Source: Macrobrachium rosenbergii
Lineage: Eukaryota > Arthropoda > Malacostraca > Decapoda > Palaemonidae
Length of the DNA stretch: 64,000 nucleotides
Assembly: GCF_040412425.1 (NCBI RefSeq)
Contig: NC_089741.1
Span: 37,031,419 to 37,095,418, forward strand
Reading direction: 5' to 3'
This document shows positions 1 through 11,804 of the stretch, piece by piece; within the stretch, counting starts at the first letter, position 1; the number at the start of each line of letters is the position of its first letter. The notes beneath the pieces are model-generated. The model saw only the letters and a list, made by a program, of their open reading frames with translations. It was not told the origin of the DNA and did not search any database. Position numbers and translations under genes: made by a program.

Positions 1-59
1 ACTGGCTCGTCTTATCGGAGGGCACTGGCGTTTTTTGCACCTCGAGGAGTACTGATGGA

Positions 60-1320
60 GATCGCGTCTGGACGAATTGTCTGACAGGCTGATGACGATG
101 ATAGCTTGGGCGGCGGGGCATGATTGATTTGTCTGACAGGCTGATGACTGATGAGATAGCCTGGGGAAAAGGGGGACATGATTGATTTGCCTGACAGGCT
201 GATGACTGATGAGATAGCCTGGGGAAAGGACATGATTGATTTGCCTGACAGGCTGATGACTGATGAGATAGCCTGGGAAAAGGACATGATTGATTTGCCT
301 GACAGGCTGATGACTGGATGAGATAGCCTGGGGAAATGGGGACATGACTGATTTGCCTGACAGGCTGATGACTGATGAGATAGCCTGGGGAAAAGGGGAC
401 ATGACTGATTTACTTGACCACGAGATACAGGGGACATGATGATTTACTGATGAGGTAGCCTGGGACACGATTGATTTGGTTCGACAGGCTGATGGACATG
501 ATTGATTTGCCTGACAGGCTGATGACCGATGAGATAGCCTGGGGAAAAGGGATTTGCCATGATTGATTTGCCTGACATTGATTTGCTGATGACTGATGAT
601 AGCCCTGGGGAAAAGGGGACACGATTGATTTGCCTGACAGGCTGATGACTGATGAGATAGCCTGGGGAAAAGGGACATGATTGATTTGTCTGACAGGCTG
701 ATGGCTGATGAGATAGCCTGATTGATTTGTGACAGGGCTGGATGACAAGCCACGATTGATTTGCCTGACAGGCTGATGACTGATGAGATAGGCCTGGGGG
801 AAAAGGGACATGATTGATTTGCTGAATGACAGGCTGATGACTGATGAGATAGATAGCCTTGACAGGCTGATGAAAAAGGACATGATTGATTTGCCTGACA
901 GGTTGATGACCGATGAGATAAAGTGACATGATTGATTTGTCAGACATGATTGATTTGCCTGACGACAGGCTGATGACTGATGAGATAGCCTGGGGGAAAA
1001 GGACATGATTGATTTGCTGACAGGCTGATGGCTGATGAGATAGCCTGGGGAAAAGGGGACATGATTGATTTGCCTGACAGGCTGATGCTGATAGCCATGA
1101 TTGACTGACAGACATGATTATTTGCCTGGGGAATAAGGGGGCATGATTGATGACAGGCTGATGACTGATAAGATAGCCTGGGGGGGGAAAAGGACAGGCT
1201 GATTGGATTTGCCTGACGTTCGACAGGCTGATGACTGATGAGATAGCCTGATTTGCCTGACAGGCTGATGCCGAATTTGATTTGGACAGGTTGATGGCTG
1301 ATGATATCGAAAAGGGGTCG
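60..1320. repeat. Degenerate satellite, ~56 bp unit
   Basis: A tandem array of roughly 20 imperfect units. Each holds the words GATTTGCCTGACAGGCTGATG and GATGAGATAGCCTGGGG followed by an A/G run and ACATG, with many small insertions and truncated units. Long open frames on the minus strand are translations of the repeat (recurring LISHQPVRQINH) and not a gene. The array probably continues left of the window. Confidence 0.93.
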
Positions 1321-1356
1321 ATGATACGAGATAGTGGGAAATTTAGTGATTTGTCA

Positions 1357-1582
1357 TTTCTCTCTTATTCATGAATCTCCTGTGAAATATTGTGAAAAAG
1401 TGACACTTGATATAAACATTTTCTCTCTCTTATTTATGATTTTCCCACGAAATCCTGGGAAAAGGTCCATTTACTGTCTCTCTCTCTCTCTCACTCAATA
1501 AATCCACTGTGAAAAGGGTCATGCTTGTATTATCATTCCTCTCTCTCTGTCTCTCATTTATGACTCCGTGAAATTCACCAGC
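1357..1582. repeat. Short ~60 bp degenerate tandem repeat
   Basis: About four units, each made of a short CT tract, TTATTCATGA-like or TTATTTATGA-like sequence, CCTGTGAAA-like sequence, and then an A/G-rich stretch ending near GTCATG. The units are too diverged to read as coding. Confidence 0.6.
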
Positions 1583-1723
1583 CTGCCCAAAAAAAAAAAG
1601 AGGCAAAAAAACTCCCTAACCAAACTTCTCTCAAACAATGACCCAGGCTAAGAGAATTTGGCATCAGAGTCAAATAATGAAGATTTTATGGTAATCCTGC
1701 TAACAAACAGACAAATAATGCCA

Positions 1724-2262
1724 GCGTCACATTGGCAATTGAAGGATGCGCACGACATAATGGCTGGTTTAGGTGATCATCGCCATCATTCGCGGGCCTG
1801 GGGCCGCAAAATAATAAATTGTCACGCATTTGCGATTCAAGGACGGCAGTGCATAACTGCAGAATTACGACGTCATTACACTGTATTACGACCAAATCGC
1901 CGACAATCGCCATGAATCGTTACAGCGTCGCCAAGTTAGGCGACCTGCACCAAGTGATGGCGGATGTTGGTGCATGTCGCAATTGCGGGATACGATTTGT
2001 GCAATCTAATTACAACAAATGGCATGCCATTGTGTCAGTGTTGCATATTGCCCAATGACATGACAACAAATGACAGTGTATGTTTTAGAATTTAAAAACA
2101 TATGTCACCATTTTGGTGCATGGTATCAAACTCGAGATGCGGTAACAATTCGTGGCAATTGTTGGCGATTTGGTCAGCAATTTCGTACAGCAACGGCGTC
2201 GTAATTAGCAAATTTTGGCCGTTACAACGTGTGCATCCTTGAATCGCCAATGTATGACAACG
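1724..2262. repeat. Degenerate foldback (inverted repeat) element
   Basis: The two ends are diverged inverted copies. The word CATTGGCAATTGAAGGATGC near 1731 reappears inverted near 2230-2255. ACCAAATCGCCGACAATCGCC (near 1890) matches inverted ACCAAATCGCCAACAATTGCC (near 2165), and CTGCACCAAGTGATGG matches inverted ATGCACCAAAATGGTG. Arms are about 200-250 bp at roughly 70 percent identity by eye, with a ~120 bp loop. The 85-residue open frame inside is not recognisable as a protein. Confidence 0.6.
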
Positions 2263-2287
2263 AAGGCGATATTAAACAAGTAAAATC

Positions 2288-2596
2288 CGCCGAAGTTTCT
2301 TGGGGCAATCGAGTTTTCTGTACAGCGTATAACGCTGTATGAAGCTCTTAGCCACGTCCCATGAAACTCTTTTTGCTGGCCCATGAAACTTTCAGCCACA
2401 GCCCGGCGTGGTGGCCTGTGTTGTTAGCACCTATAGCGGTGCCAGGCGCACAATCATGGCTAACTTTAACCTTAAATAAAATAAAAACTGCTGAGGCTAG
2501 AGGGATGAAATTTGGTATGTTTGATGATGTGGGGGTGGATGATCAATATAGCAATTTGCAGCCCTTAGCTCTGTAGTTTTTAAGATCTTTGGAGGG
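2288..2596 (-). mobile_element. Multi-hairpin dispersed repeat (family B), copy 1
   Basis: It shares with four other copies in this window the blocks GCCGAAGTTTCTT, CAATCGAGTTTTCTGTACAG, CCCATGAAACT, GGTGGCCTGT, AACTTTAACCTTAAATAAAAT, CTGAGGCTAGAGGG and TTTGCAGCCC. This copy has lost the central GGCCACCGG hairpin. It ends 58 bases from the splice donor of the integrin exon at 2655-2813, so it sits within the following intron. Strand is relative to the copy at 24210. Confidence 0.85.
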
Positions 2597-2654
2597 AAGA
2601 CAGAAAGGTATGTTGAAGACGAACAAACAGCCATCTCAGCATAGGGTTAATTAC

Positions 2655-2813
2655 ATTGTACTGGTCGCGGACCAGCTCGACGACGCTGTTGGAATTCGAC
2701 GTCAGTTTGCCCCAGGACGAGTTCTCGATGACCTTCGTCAGTTCCTGTAAGAGGTCGAACGAGCTCGACACGGCGAAGATGACGATGTCACTCTCCTTCG
2801 TCACTTTGTTGAT
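2655..2813 (-). CDS. Integrin beta exon 8: end of beta-I domain
   Basis: A 159-base exon with acceptor TCTCTTGCAG and donor AAT/GTAATT, open and undamaged. It encodes INKVTKESDIVIFAVSSSF and onward to VELVRDQYN, matching the last beta strand and helix of the integrin beta-I domain (IFAV...GTLS.NSSNV..L..DAYN in vertebrate chains). It is the leftmost integrin exon I can find. Nothing to its left in the window resembles the next exon. Confidence 0.9.
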
Positions 2814-4196
2814 CTGCAAGAGATGATGGAGGCAGTGATGACTCACTATACACAAATATCAAATGAAGTTCTCCTTATGAAGAATTAGAGAATTTATTTC
2901 TGGTGATAGAAATTCATTCTCGTTATGATGTGGTTCGATTCCACAATAAGCTGTAGGTCCCGCTGTTAGGTAAGCAATATCAAATGACGTTCTAAGTTTA
3001 GTTTCTAATAGGTTACGTCTAAACGCAAGTTTATGTCTGAATGAAAAAATGACTTTCCTCTTGAACAAGAAAAACTATGTTCATCAGTTAATTATACCAG
3101 TTTAACCAGACCATCTGAGCTGATTAACGGCTCTAGGGCTGGCCCGAAGGATTAGATTTATCTTACGCGGCTAAGAACCCGGTGGTTGCTAGCAACGAAC
3201 CTACAGCTTATTGTGGGAATCGAACCACATTATGACGAGAAATGAATTTCTATCACCCGAAATAAATTCCGCTAATTCTTCATTGGCCGGTCGGAGAATC
3301 GAAACGCGTGCCCAGCAGAGTGCTAGCTGGAGCGATACCCACCCGCCCAATGAGGAACTGAAGACTGGCGATAGACTCATCGATGATTATGTTCAGTAAC
3401 TTTCTGTTTGATAAAAACGAAATGTCAACCGATTATGGTACAGTTTATCTGATAACATTCTTGTCTTCATAGATTAAGTACAAACACAAACTTCATAACG
3501 GTACAGTTTATCTGAAGACATTTTTGTCTTAATAAAATAAGCACAAAACACAAACTTCACTTAACGGTACAGTTTATCTGGGATAACATTCTTGTCTTGA
3601 TAGATTAGTACAAACACAAGCTTCATAACGGTACAGTTTATCTGATAACATTCTTGTCTTCATAGATTGAGTACCAAAACACAAGCTTCATAACGGTACA
3701 GTTTATCTGATAAATATTCTTGTCTTCATAGATTAGTACAAACACAAACTTCATAACGGTACGGTACAGTTTATCTGATGGCATTTTGTCTTGATATACT
3801 AAGTGTGAACACAAACTTCACGATGGTAGGTTATCTAATGGCATTCTTGGCTTGATACGTTGAGCAAACACAAACCTCAGTGAGTATTAAACTGTCTTCT
3901 GATAATCAGATCAGCATCAGCTGAAAGGAACAGACACAAATGGACAATTTTTTCATTCACAACGCCCTCAACATGGGTAGTTAGTTGTAAAGTGAGAATG
4001 TTCTCCGTGAATACTCGCTCCTAAAGATCTAAAATTTTTCGAAGAGGATTCTTCAGACACGCTTAAACAATTTCTGTGAATTCACCATCTTTCCTCTCAG
4101 CTTTAATACAAATACGGACAGTTAAAAAAATCACGACAACACAAGTTGAAAGTGAAAACACTGTGGTGGGGTAATTAACAACAAAATAATTTTATG

Positions 4197-4259
<63 letters not shown>

Positions 4260-5419
4260 TAATTTTATCACATCACTGTGATTCATATACAAGCATTAAG
4301 CAACCAATGTCCTTGATGGCTGGGTGGTTTTAAGGCATCACTGTAGTCTTGAGTTCTTGTCTTTCGTAGTTCGAGACCACGAGGTGACGAACTTATTATC
4401 AACTAAAAATTCCCCTTCGGGTAAATATATATGAAAATATATAATTTCCGAGTAGATGAACTGATATGGAGGGCATTTGTAGCTTAATGTATATATATAT
4501 AGGAGAATAGCAGGCTGCATTGATAGTGTCAACTGGCTCCGGTGACGCCAGATTTGGAAGGCCCAGGCCTACTTGGATGTATGAGCTTGTGATGAGTGAA
4601 GGTTATTGATGAAGATGATATTATTACTTACGTTTAATACAAGCATCAAAATGACGAAACAATGGCAAAATGACACATGAAAGCAAATAACAGGTGAACC
4701 GCCAGAACAGAAGACAGGCTAAATAAAAACGGGCTTAAAGTTATAAAAAAAAAGTCCAAGATCTAAGTCTTGCTATACGAGTCAAGAATATTATCCTGAG
4801 TCGTATACACATCGAGAAAATAAAAATGATTAACAGTACAAAAACTTCAGCAGTAAATTTATTACCTATTCGCTGTGAATATTCTCTTCCAGTGTTGCAA
4901 AAGGAAACGAATAGATAATAAAAACAAAAGCGTTGCAAAAAGAAAAGGAACGGATGTTAAAAAAAAGGCCGGGATGTGAAAAAAGAATCGTAATTACCTG
5001 GCCGACGGATGGGTAGTCGAACTCGTCGTAAGCGTCGTATTACATATTCTTGTCGTTCAAATGACATTTCTCGTCGTTGGACGACCACACCAGCCAGCTA
5101 TTGAGAGAGAGAGAGAGAGAACGGATATAAGAAAAAAATGTTTTTCAGACTGATATCATGAAATATTTCCCCACTGAAATGGTAACCAACACAAATGACG
5201 ATTGTATTTTTGTCTTGAATTGATTAATTAAATGAAGTGTCCTAGTTTAGAGCTGAATAAAAGGAGAAATAGTTTTGTTTTGAACGGAATATCTAAACAA
5301 ATATCTTTGTTTGGTTCGAATAGGAAAACAGCATTGTTCTGCAATGAGTACCAAACAAAAAGTATAATGTGACAAATCCGCAAAAGCTTGATAAAAAAAA
5401 AAAAAAAGTCACAAAAGGC

Positions 5420-5456
<37 letters not shown>

Positions 5457-6130
5457 TTCCCTTACCTTTGCCATCTCCTGCCTGAGTGGAACTGGGCGTC
5501 GGTGGAAAGACGATGAGTCTCCTGGCCTGGTCCCTCCACCTGATCTGCTCCTTGCACACGATGGCCTGCATCAGAGCGTCGAAGCCTCCTTCAGAGAGAG
5601 TCAAGGTTCCCAGAGATCTTGGCTTCCACTTTCTTCTGCAGAAGGAAAAGAAGCAAGGTCTTCAGAATGGGACGTAAGGAGTTAAAAAGACAAATGACTG
5701 ATACTAAATAAACAATACAGCTAGCTAATATGGCCTACTACTCACGGCAAAGAGGGATCATCTGTGCCCAGGGCAGGTCGTTCTGAAATGAGTAGGCCTT
5801 TGCACACCCAGAGCAGGGATTGTCGATCCTGACGGAGTAATACACGGGGGAAAAAAGGAAATTCGGTCAGTTTTCTGAATAGCAATAGCAAGTGCAATGA
5901 GAATCTGACTGATTCATTCCAGCAAATGTAACACTTCATTTCTCCTTTACTACGCAGATGTTATCTCTCTCCTCTCTCTCTCCTCTCTGTTAAAAGAAAG
6001 CTATTGTCTTGTGTAAGGACATGTTGTCAGTGAAATCTATAGTCATAAACAGGACTTGTACTCGGGACCTACAGAGTGAGGGTCACCCAGAGATCCCACT
6101 AGGCTATCTGTTTAGCCTGGAGCCCAATTC

Positions 6131-6194
<64 letters not shown>

Positions 6195-6627
6195 ATACTT
6201 ATTACGATGTGTGTCAACGAAGGGCATGGGGTGGGGCTTGAACTAGGACCTACGGAGTGATTGCCACCAATAACCCCACCAGGCTATCTACCTGGACTGA
6301 ACCCAATTTGCACCCTCTCTCTCTCTCCCAAACGTACTTATTAGGATGCGTATCCACGAAGGGCATCAGGACTTTGTCCACGAATGGAGCAGAAGCCGAT
6401 GGTGTAGAAGTCGGTGGAGTTCCTGCAGGGGTGGCTGTGAGCTGCCCTCCGAGGCTGGCTAACTGCTCTTGTCGTCCAACATGGGAGTGAGAGGTCCATC
6501 AGGTAGTAGAGGTCGATGGGGGTAATTGCAGGTTTGTCTGTACGTCAGGCTGAGGTCTCGAGACCCCCGTTGCGGGAGAGAAGGAGGAACGAGGTAACTG
6601 ATTAACAGAAGACTGATAATATTTATC

Positions 6628-6659
<32 letters not shown>

Positions 6660-6992
6660 GACCAGATGACTGATTAATAGGAGACTGAGATATGTTCTGG
6701 AGAGAGAGAGAGAGAGTTAGAGTATATCTTAGTTTAACCAGACCACTGAGCTGATTAACATCTCTCCTAGGGCTGGCCCGAAGGATTAGGATTTATTTTT
6801 ACGTGGCTAAGAACCAATTGGTTACCTAGCAACGGGACCTACAGCATCGTGAATCGAACCGCATTATAGCGAGAAATGAATTTCTATCACCAGAAGCAAA
6901 TTCCTCTTGTTCTTCACTGGCCGGTCGGAGATTCGAACTCGCGACCAGCGGGTGGTAGCTGAGAACGGAACCCGCTCACCCAGCTTAGGAAC

Positions 6993-7033
<41 letters not shown>

Positions 7034-7070
7034 GACCAGATGACTGATTAATAGGAGACTGAGATATGTT

Positions 7071-7113
<43 letters not shown>

Positions 7114-8370
7114 GCTCTGGCTTGACTTACCTTTGCGGAAGCGTCATCTTGACATGCTGCCGGTTTGATCTGGACAATGGGTTCCCTGTTTTTTCTGCGA
7201 GTCTCTGGCGGACTCTGGAAAAGGAGAGAGAGAAAAAAAAGAATATTATAGCACTAGTGAATGTAAGTTGCAACAAACGTAAAATATCCATCACATCACA
7301 CTCATTATGACTGGATTTCGAGATGAGGTTATGAGCCCCATCCCCTAGCCTACCGGACAAAATCTTCGTCTCTGACAATGTTGTAAGCTGTTCTCCGGTT
7401 CTCCCACAGCGCCGCTTTCGCATTGGGAAGTCTTCGGGTCGCCGATTCTCAGGCAGTGCGTGGTGCGTTCTTGTACGCCTATGCCCTGGTGGAAGACAGA
7501 AGAAGACGTATAATTATATTTTACGTAGAGGGCGCAAGCCAGTTATAACTGTAAAGTCAATTCTAAATTAATTACTGATGGGATTCAATACTTAGGAGTG
7601 AATGACACGACAATTGCGATACCGTAGGCTGATAGCGTAAGCTCGATATCACTGCCCTATCAGAGGTGCATTATGGGTAACATGAAAACATCGTTCGACG
7701 TCAGTCATTTTTTCTTAATAAAATGTTATGACCAATAAAGTCTTGAGAAATTACTTTTTTAATGTATCATGTTTCTTCTTCTTCTTCCATATTCCAGGTC
7801 ATCCAGCTGGTTCCAAGATACTGGAAATACTAAATCAGTGTTCTGTTATCACCAGTTATCAGATCTGAAGCCGCGTATTCTGAAAAGAACCTCAAGTTTG
7901 GAGAAAAAGTCTCCTAAATCGAAATCCATTGAGATACTTACCATGGGATACTCGTCCTACATTACAGTTCGGATCTTGAAAAGAATAACTACCCAAAACT
8001 CAAAGGATCGCATGCAACTTAGTACGTAAGAAATAAAGACTTATTTTTAAACTTGAAGCACTAAATGTACCCTCAAACTTACCAACAAAGACACACATCT
8101 CAGTAGCGAAGAATTACTTTAAACTTAGAAACAAAGATTCTGCTTCGAGTTTGAACACCATACAGCCTGGTACCTAAAAACAAATACATGCCTTAGACTT
8201 ACAACCTAACACTTGCCTTAGTCTTAAGAACAAGGCACATACCTGAATTTTGAGCACAAATTGCATCCCGGCACTTGAATGCAAGCTTTGCAATTGATCT
8301 GGAATTCACACTGATCCTGAGCTATGGCGAATGCAAAGAGCAGGAACAACAATGCCGCAAAGGCTCTCAT
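2655..8370 (-). CDS. Integrin beta subunit gene, 5' part (eight coding exons, 3' end outside window)
   Basis: Encodes the N-terminal half of an integrin beta chain, the receptor subunit that pairs with an alpha chain at the plasma membrane and binds extracellular matrix through a metal-dependent beta-I domain. Reading right to left: a signal peptide, a cysteine-rich PSI-like segment (CKACIQVPGCNLC), the hybrid-domain lead-in (IVQIKP, then QHVKMTL), the metal-site motif DLYYLMDLS, a disulfide loop (NPCSGCAKAYSF), ISGNLDS...EGGFDALMQ, AGDGK, NDEKCHL, and DIVIFAVSSSFDLL. These blocks occur in the family's order and spacing. All introns have GT/AG borders. Exons 3-7 contain single-base shifts and stop codons when joined as given, so the copy is either decayed or carries assembly errors. 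The rest of the hybrid domain, EGF repeats, membrane span and tail would lie to the left. Family assignment is firm; orthology to a specific beta type is not attempted. Confidence 0.9.
2877..2975 (+). mobile_element. Partial tRNA-derived SINE copy
   Basis: It shares TTTCTGGTGATAGAAATT, ATGTGGTTCGATTCC and CAATAAGCTGTAGGTCC with the fuller copies at 3098, 6720 and 30231. Only the middle section is present. It is inverted relative to the copy at 3098, giving a local inverted pair within integrin intron 7. Confidence 0.7.
3098..3365 (-). mobile_element. tRNA-derived SINE copy
   Basis: Reading on the minus strand, the head holds a weak pol III B box (near GATTCTCCGACC). It is followed by the body shared with other copies: TTTCGGGTGATAGAAATT, TGTGGTTCGATTCCC, AAGCTGTAGGTTCG, and the end block CGGGCCAGCCCTAG...GGTCTGGTTAAACTG. 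It lies in the integrin intron between exons 7 and 8. Confidence 0.75.
3433..3882. repeat. ~65 bp tandem repeat, about seven units
   Basis: Units begin GGTACAGTTTATCT and continue with GATAACATTCTTGTCTTCAT, AGATTAAGTA and CAAACACAAACTTCATAAC. Starts recur near 3437, 3500, 3566, 3630, 3695 and 3764, with a degraded last unit. The array lies inside an integrin intron. Confidence 0.9.
4199..4255. repeat. (TA)n microsatellite
   Basis: About 28 uninterrupted TA units in the integrin intron between exons 7 and 8. The flanks, 3883-4198 and 4256-4990, are AT-rich intron sequence in which I see no exon. Confidence 0.97.
4998..5097 (-). CDS. Integrin beta exon 7: NDEKCHL segment, frame broken
   Basis: A 100-base exon between acceptor CTCTCAATAG and donor CAG/GTAATT. 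One frame reads LAGVVV and another reads SNDEKCHLNDKNM, a TAA stop, then YDAYDEFDYPSVGQ. This matches the family pattern LAG.V.PNDG.CHL......YDYPS..Q, which follows AGDGK. At least one base is missing near the stop and the VVV/SND junction also shifts frame. Confidence 0.8.
5421..5452. repeat. (GA)n next to a splice donor
   Basis: Sixteen GA units begin only 13 bases downstream, on the minus strand, of the donor of integrin exon 6. A shorter (GA)n tract at 5103-5120 forms the CT-rich polypyrimidine tract of the exon 7 acceptor. Confidence 0.9.
5466..5635 (-). CDS. Integrin beta exon 6: ISGNLDS...EGGFDALMQ...AGDGK, frame broken
   Basis: A 170-base exon with acceptor CCTTCTGCAG and donor AAAG/GTAAGG. 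It encodes KKVEAKISGNLDS, then after a one-base shift EGGFDALMQAIVCKEQIRW and RDQARRLIVF. After a missing T in a T run it reads STDAQFHS, and after one extra base AGDGK. These are hallmark beta-I blocks containing the ligand and metal site loop. Three single-base shifts within 170 bases, with both splice sites intact, are unusual. Confidence 0.87.
5746..5828 (-). CDS. Integrin beta exon 5: specificity-loop exon, frame broken
   Basis: An 83-base exon with acceptor ACTCCGTCAG and donor TGCC/GTGAGT. It reads RIDNPCSGCAKAYSFQNDLP. One base appears missing in a C run, after which GTDDPSL continues toward FAKK across the junction with exon 6. The paired cysteines match the disulfide-closed specificity-determining loop of beta subunits (NPC...C.PFSYKNVLSLT). 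Confidence 0.8.
6036..6345. repeat. Local tandem duplication covering the edge of integrin exon 4
   Basis: The block ACTCGGGACCTACAGAGTGA...CCCACTAGGCTATCTGT...CCTGGA.CCCAATT at about 6058-6131 recurs at 6240-6312 as ACTAGGACCTACGGAGTGA...CCCACCAGGCTATCTAC...CCCAATT. Each is followed by a (CT)n tract and then by the exon 4 end with its donor (real exon edge at 6338, extra copy at 6197-6222, reading MPFVDTHRNK). This yields a second, displaced copy of about 30 coding bases plus a GTATGT donor. Confidence 0.8.
6125..6191. repeat. (CT)n microsatellite, ~33 units
   Basis: An uninterrupted CT run inside the duplicated unit described at 6036-6345. The 129-nt spacer between the two unit copies also ends in a shorter CT run at 6315-6327. 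Confidence 0.97.
6338..6597 (-). CDS. Integrin beta exon 4: DLYYLMDLS metal-site exon, frame broken
   Basis: Encodes LSLTYRQT, then YP/PIDLYYLMDLS, the MIDAS strand that coordinates the divalent cation. MLDDKSS, QLASLGGQLTA, NSTDFYTIGFCS and FVDKVLMPFVDTHPN follow, matching the family order (SMKDD, SLG..L, TSDFRIGFGSFV.K.VMP). The pieces lie in different frames: single bases seem missing after DLS, in the T run after KSS and before NST, and one A is inserted before FVDK. Donor AATAA/GTACGT is clear. The acceptor CTGTTAATCAG at 6598 is my best guess and the exon start is uncertain. Confidence 0.85.
6590..7110. repeat. Triplicated intron unit interrupted by a SINE
   Basis: Three related units of ~60 bases run GAGGACCAGATGACTGATTA, ATAGGAGACTGAGATATGTT, then (GA)n. 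They sit at about 6590-6655 (diverged), 6655-6717 and 7030-7110. The tRNA-derived SINE at 6720-6985 lies between the second and third units, so the duplicated flank is far longer than a normal target-site duplication. Confidence 0.8.
6720..6985 (-). mobile_element. tRNA-derived SINE copy in integrin intron
   Basis: On the minus strand: GCTGGGTGAGCGGGTTCCGT, TCTCAGCTACCACC, a B-box-like GAGTTCGAATCTCCGACC, then TTCTGGTGATAGAAATT and the terminal block AGCCCTAGGAGAGATGTT...GGTCTGGTTAAACTAAGATA. It is the same family as 3098 and 30231. Confidence 0.85.
7131..7214 (-). CDS. Integrin beta exon 3: hybrid-domain lead-in, frame broken
   Basis: An 84-base exon with acceptor CCTTTTCCAG and donor AAAG/GTAAGT. 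It reads PPETRRKNREPIVQIKP and, after one extra G, QHVKMTL. This corresponds to the I.QI.PQ...L.LR.G block that precedes DLYYLMDLS in beta subunits. Confidence 0.75.
7354..7478 (-). CDS. Probable integrin beta exon 2: rest of PSI segment
   Basis: The exon ends at donor TTTGTCCG/GTAGGC. With an acceptor at GGGCATAG it joins exon 1 in phase and stays open, giving PEDFPMRKRRCGRTGEQL and TTLSETKILS. The F.....RC....QL spacing fits the PSI domain, though similarity is weak. An alternative acceptor seven bases upstream (TTCCACCAG, exon edge 7485) gives an in-frame stop. Assignment rests on position between exons 1 and 3 and on phase. Confidence 0.5.
7486..8242. other. Integrin intron 1, no feature seen
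   Basis: About 750 bases of ordinary AT-rich sequence without arrays. The 86-residue plus-strand open frame at 7769-8029 has no recognisable motif and lies wholly inside the intron, so I do not call it. Confidence 0.6.
8243..8370 (-). CDS. Integrin beta exon 1: start codon and signal peptide
   Basis: ATG at 8370 begins MRAFAALLFLLFAFAIA, a textbook signal peptide with likely cleavage before QDQC. EFQINCKACIQVPGCNLC follows, matching the first cysteines of the integrin PSI domain (C..CI..GP.C.WC). The exon is undamaged, 128 bases long, and ends at donor TTCAG/GTATGT in phase 2. It is too short to stand out as an open frame. The start is the only in-frame ATG ahead of the hydrophobic core. Confidence 0.88.
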
Positions 8371-10334
<1,964 letters not shown>

Positions 10335-10837
10335 ACTGTTGACCAACGCGCCATTTGAATGGACACCACGATAAATTAGTAATGTCAAGTAACCTGAACA
10401 ACTATTAGGCAACACCTAATTCCTGAATGATATTTAGACTGGCTTCTCCAGTTGGTGTGGCCAGTTAACAAGAAACTCGGAATTAGCGTAACCCTTTGCT
10501 GTAATTAAGATTAAACACCCTTATAACTCATTGTGTTCAGTAACAGTCAAAGAGTTATTCAGTGTAGGCCTGAAGTACTTCGCGTGATCTCTGACATTAG
10601 GCCAATAAATTTTTTTCGCATGGATTTTGAAGTTGTTCCTCTCTCATGCTATTAGAAATTTAAGAGTGGTTGGAGGCTTCCTGTTTATCTGAGCATACTA
10701 CTATTAATGTTTCAGATTCAGAAAGTTCGTTGTATTGACAGAATGTAGTGCTGAGCTTTAGTTTTATTTTGAGTTTCACCTGTGAGGCTAGAATATCGGG
10801 GTACCCATATATATATACATACATACAATATATACAC

Positions 10838-10839
10838 GA

Positions 10840-10898
<59 letters not shown>
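10838..10898. repeat. (TA)n microsatellite
   Basis: About 30 TA units preceded by a degenerate ATACATAC stretch at 10807-10837. The flanking 10899-11590 shows no recognisable feature. Confidence 0.97.
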
Positions 10899-10902
<4 letters not shown>

Positions 10903-11599
10903 CTCATGTTCTGATTATTTTGAAAGAGTTCCTTCTGTGTTGCTCTATATTTCACAATCACATATTCTTAAATTTCTTTATTTTATCTAATGTTAGATTA
11001 TCTTTTTGTTTTACAACTGGCGCCATAACACAGCAGTTGCCACGCCAGTTGGATCGAATCAAATCAGTTAGTCTCATTCCATCCGGTGGAAGACTCTGCT
11101 TGTCCCATAGACCGAGTGTTCATGTTATTGACAACAATTTAACATCATCACCATATTGCTGCCATCAATCAGTATTAATATGACAATGAACGGTTAGGCT
11201 AAAGATGAAAAACACTGCGTAACATAATTATTTGGAAAAATTTTATTGCAATCGAGACGTTTTCGCTTCAACCTTAAACTGCGTCCTATCGAAACAGGAT
11301 GCGTCTGATAAGCGCTCAGCGTTCAGAGCGACTAGTCTCGTAACATTGAAAATGTATTCTGAGGCTCAGTATATCTATATGAATAAATGAATAAATCAAA
11401 GCCTTTAAACTTGTATGGAACAAAAACGAACGATTAAATGACTGTGGAAAATGAGATAAAACGAGGGAACTTCTCGGCGTATTCGGTCATTTGAAATATT
11501 AGTCTTAATGAAAATACACTTTCAGGTCTTGGGAATTTGAGATGGAAATGAAATTAATGGTCTGATTTCATTTGGCTTAAGGAAATTTTGGCAGTAAAA

Positions 11600-11755
11600 C
11601 CAAGCATCAGAAGCACTTTCGGCCATTCAGCGCTTAAGACAGTTAGAAAAACAGTTAATAAAAGACAAGAAAAGTATGAGGTAAAACTTGAACGCACCTA
11701 TAGGGGCCGAAGGACGCTGTTAACCACAGTACACCTGAGGTGCACTGACTGGTGA
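11600..11755 (-). mobile_element. Family A retroposon fragment
   Basis: Contains on the minus strand GGTGCACTG...GCGTCCTTCGGCCCCTA and, further on, AGCGCTGAATGGCCGAAAG, blocks shared with the full copies at 29858, 34440 and 52616. It lacks the middle section and the tail. Confidence 0.65.
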
Positions 11756-11804
11756 TCGACATATACGGAAAAATGGCCGAATGGTCTACGGTCCTTCGAA
11801 TACA

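Noticed and set aside
12..1115. Three long minus-strand open frames (141-223 residues)
   Set aside because: They translate the ~56 bp satellite; repeated LISHQPVRQINH follows the array and not a protein family.
1658..1915. 85-residue open frame resembling a small gene
   Set aside because: It lies within one arm of the foldback repeat at 1724-2262 and has no recognisable motif.
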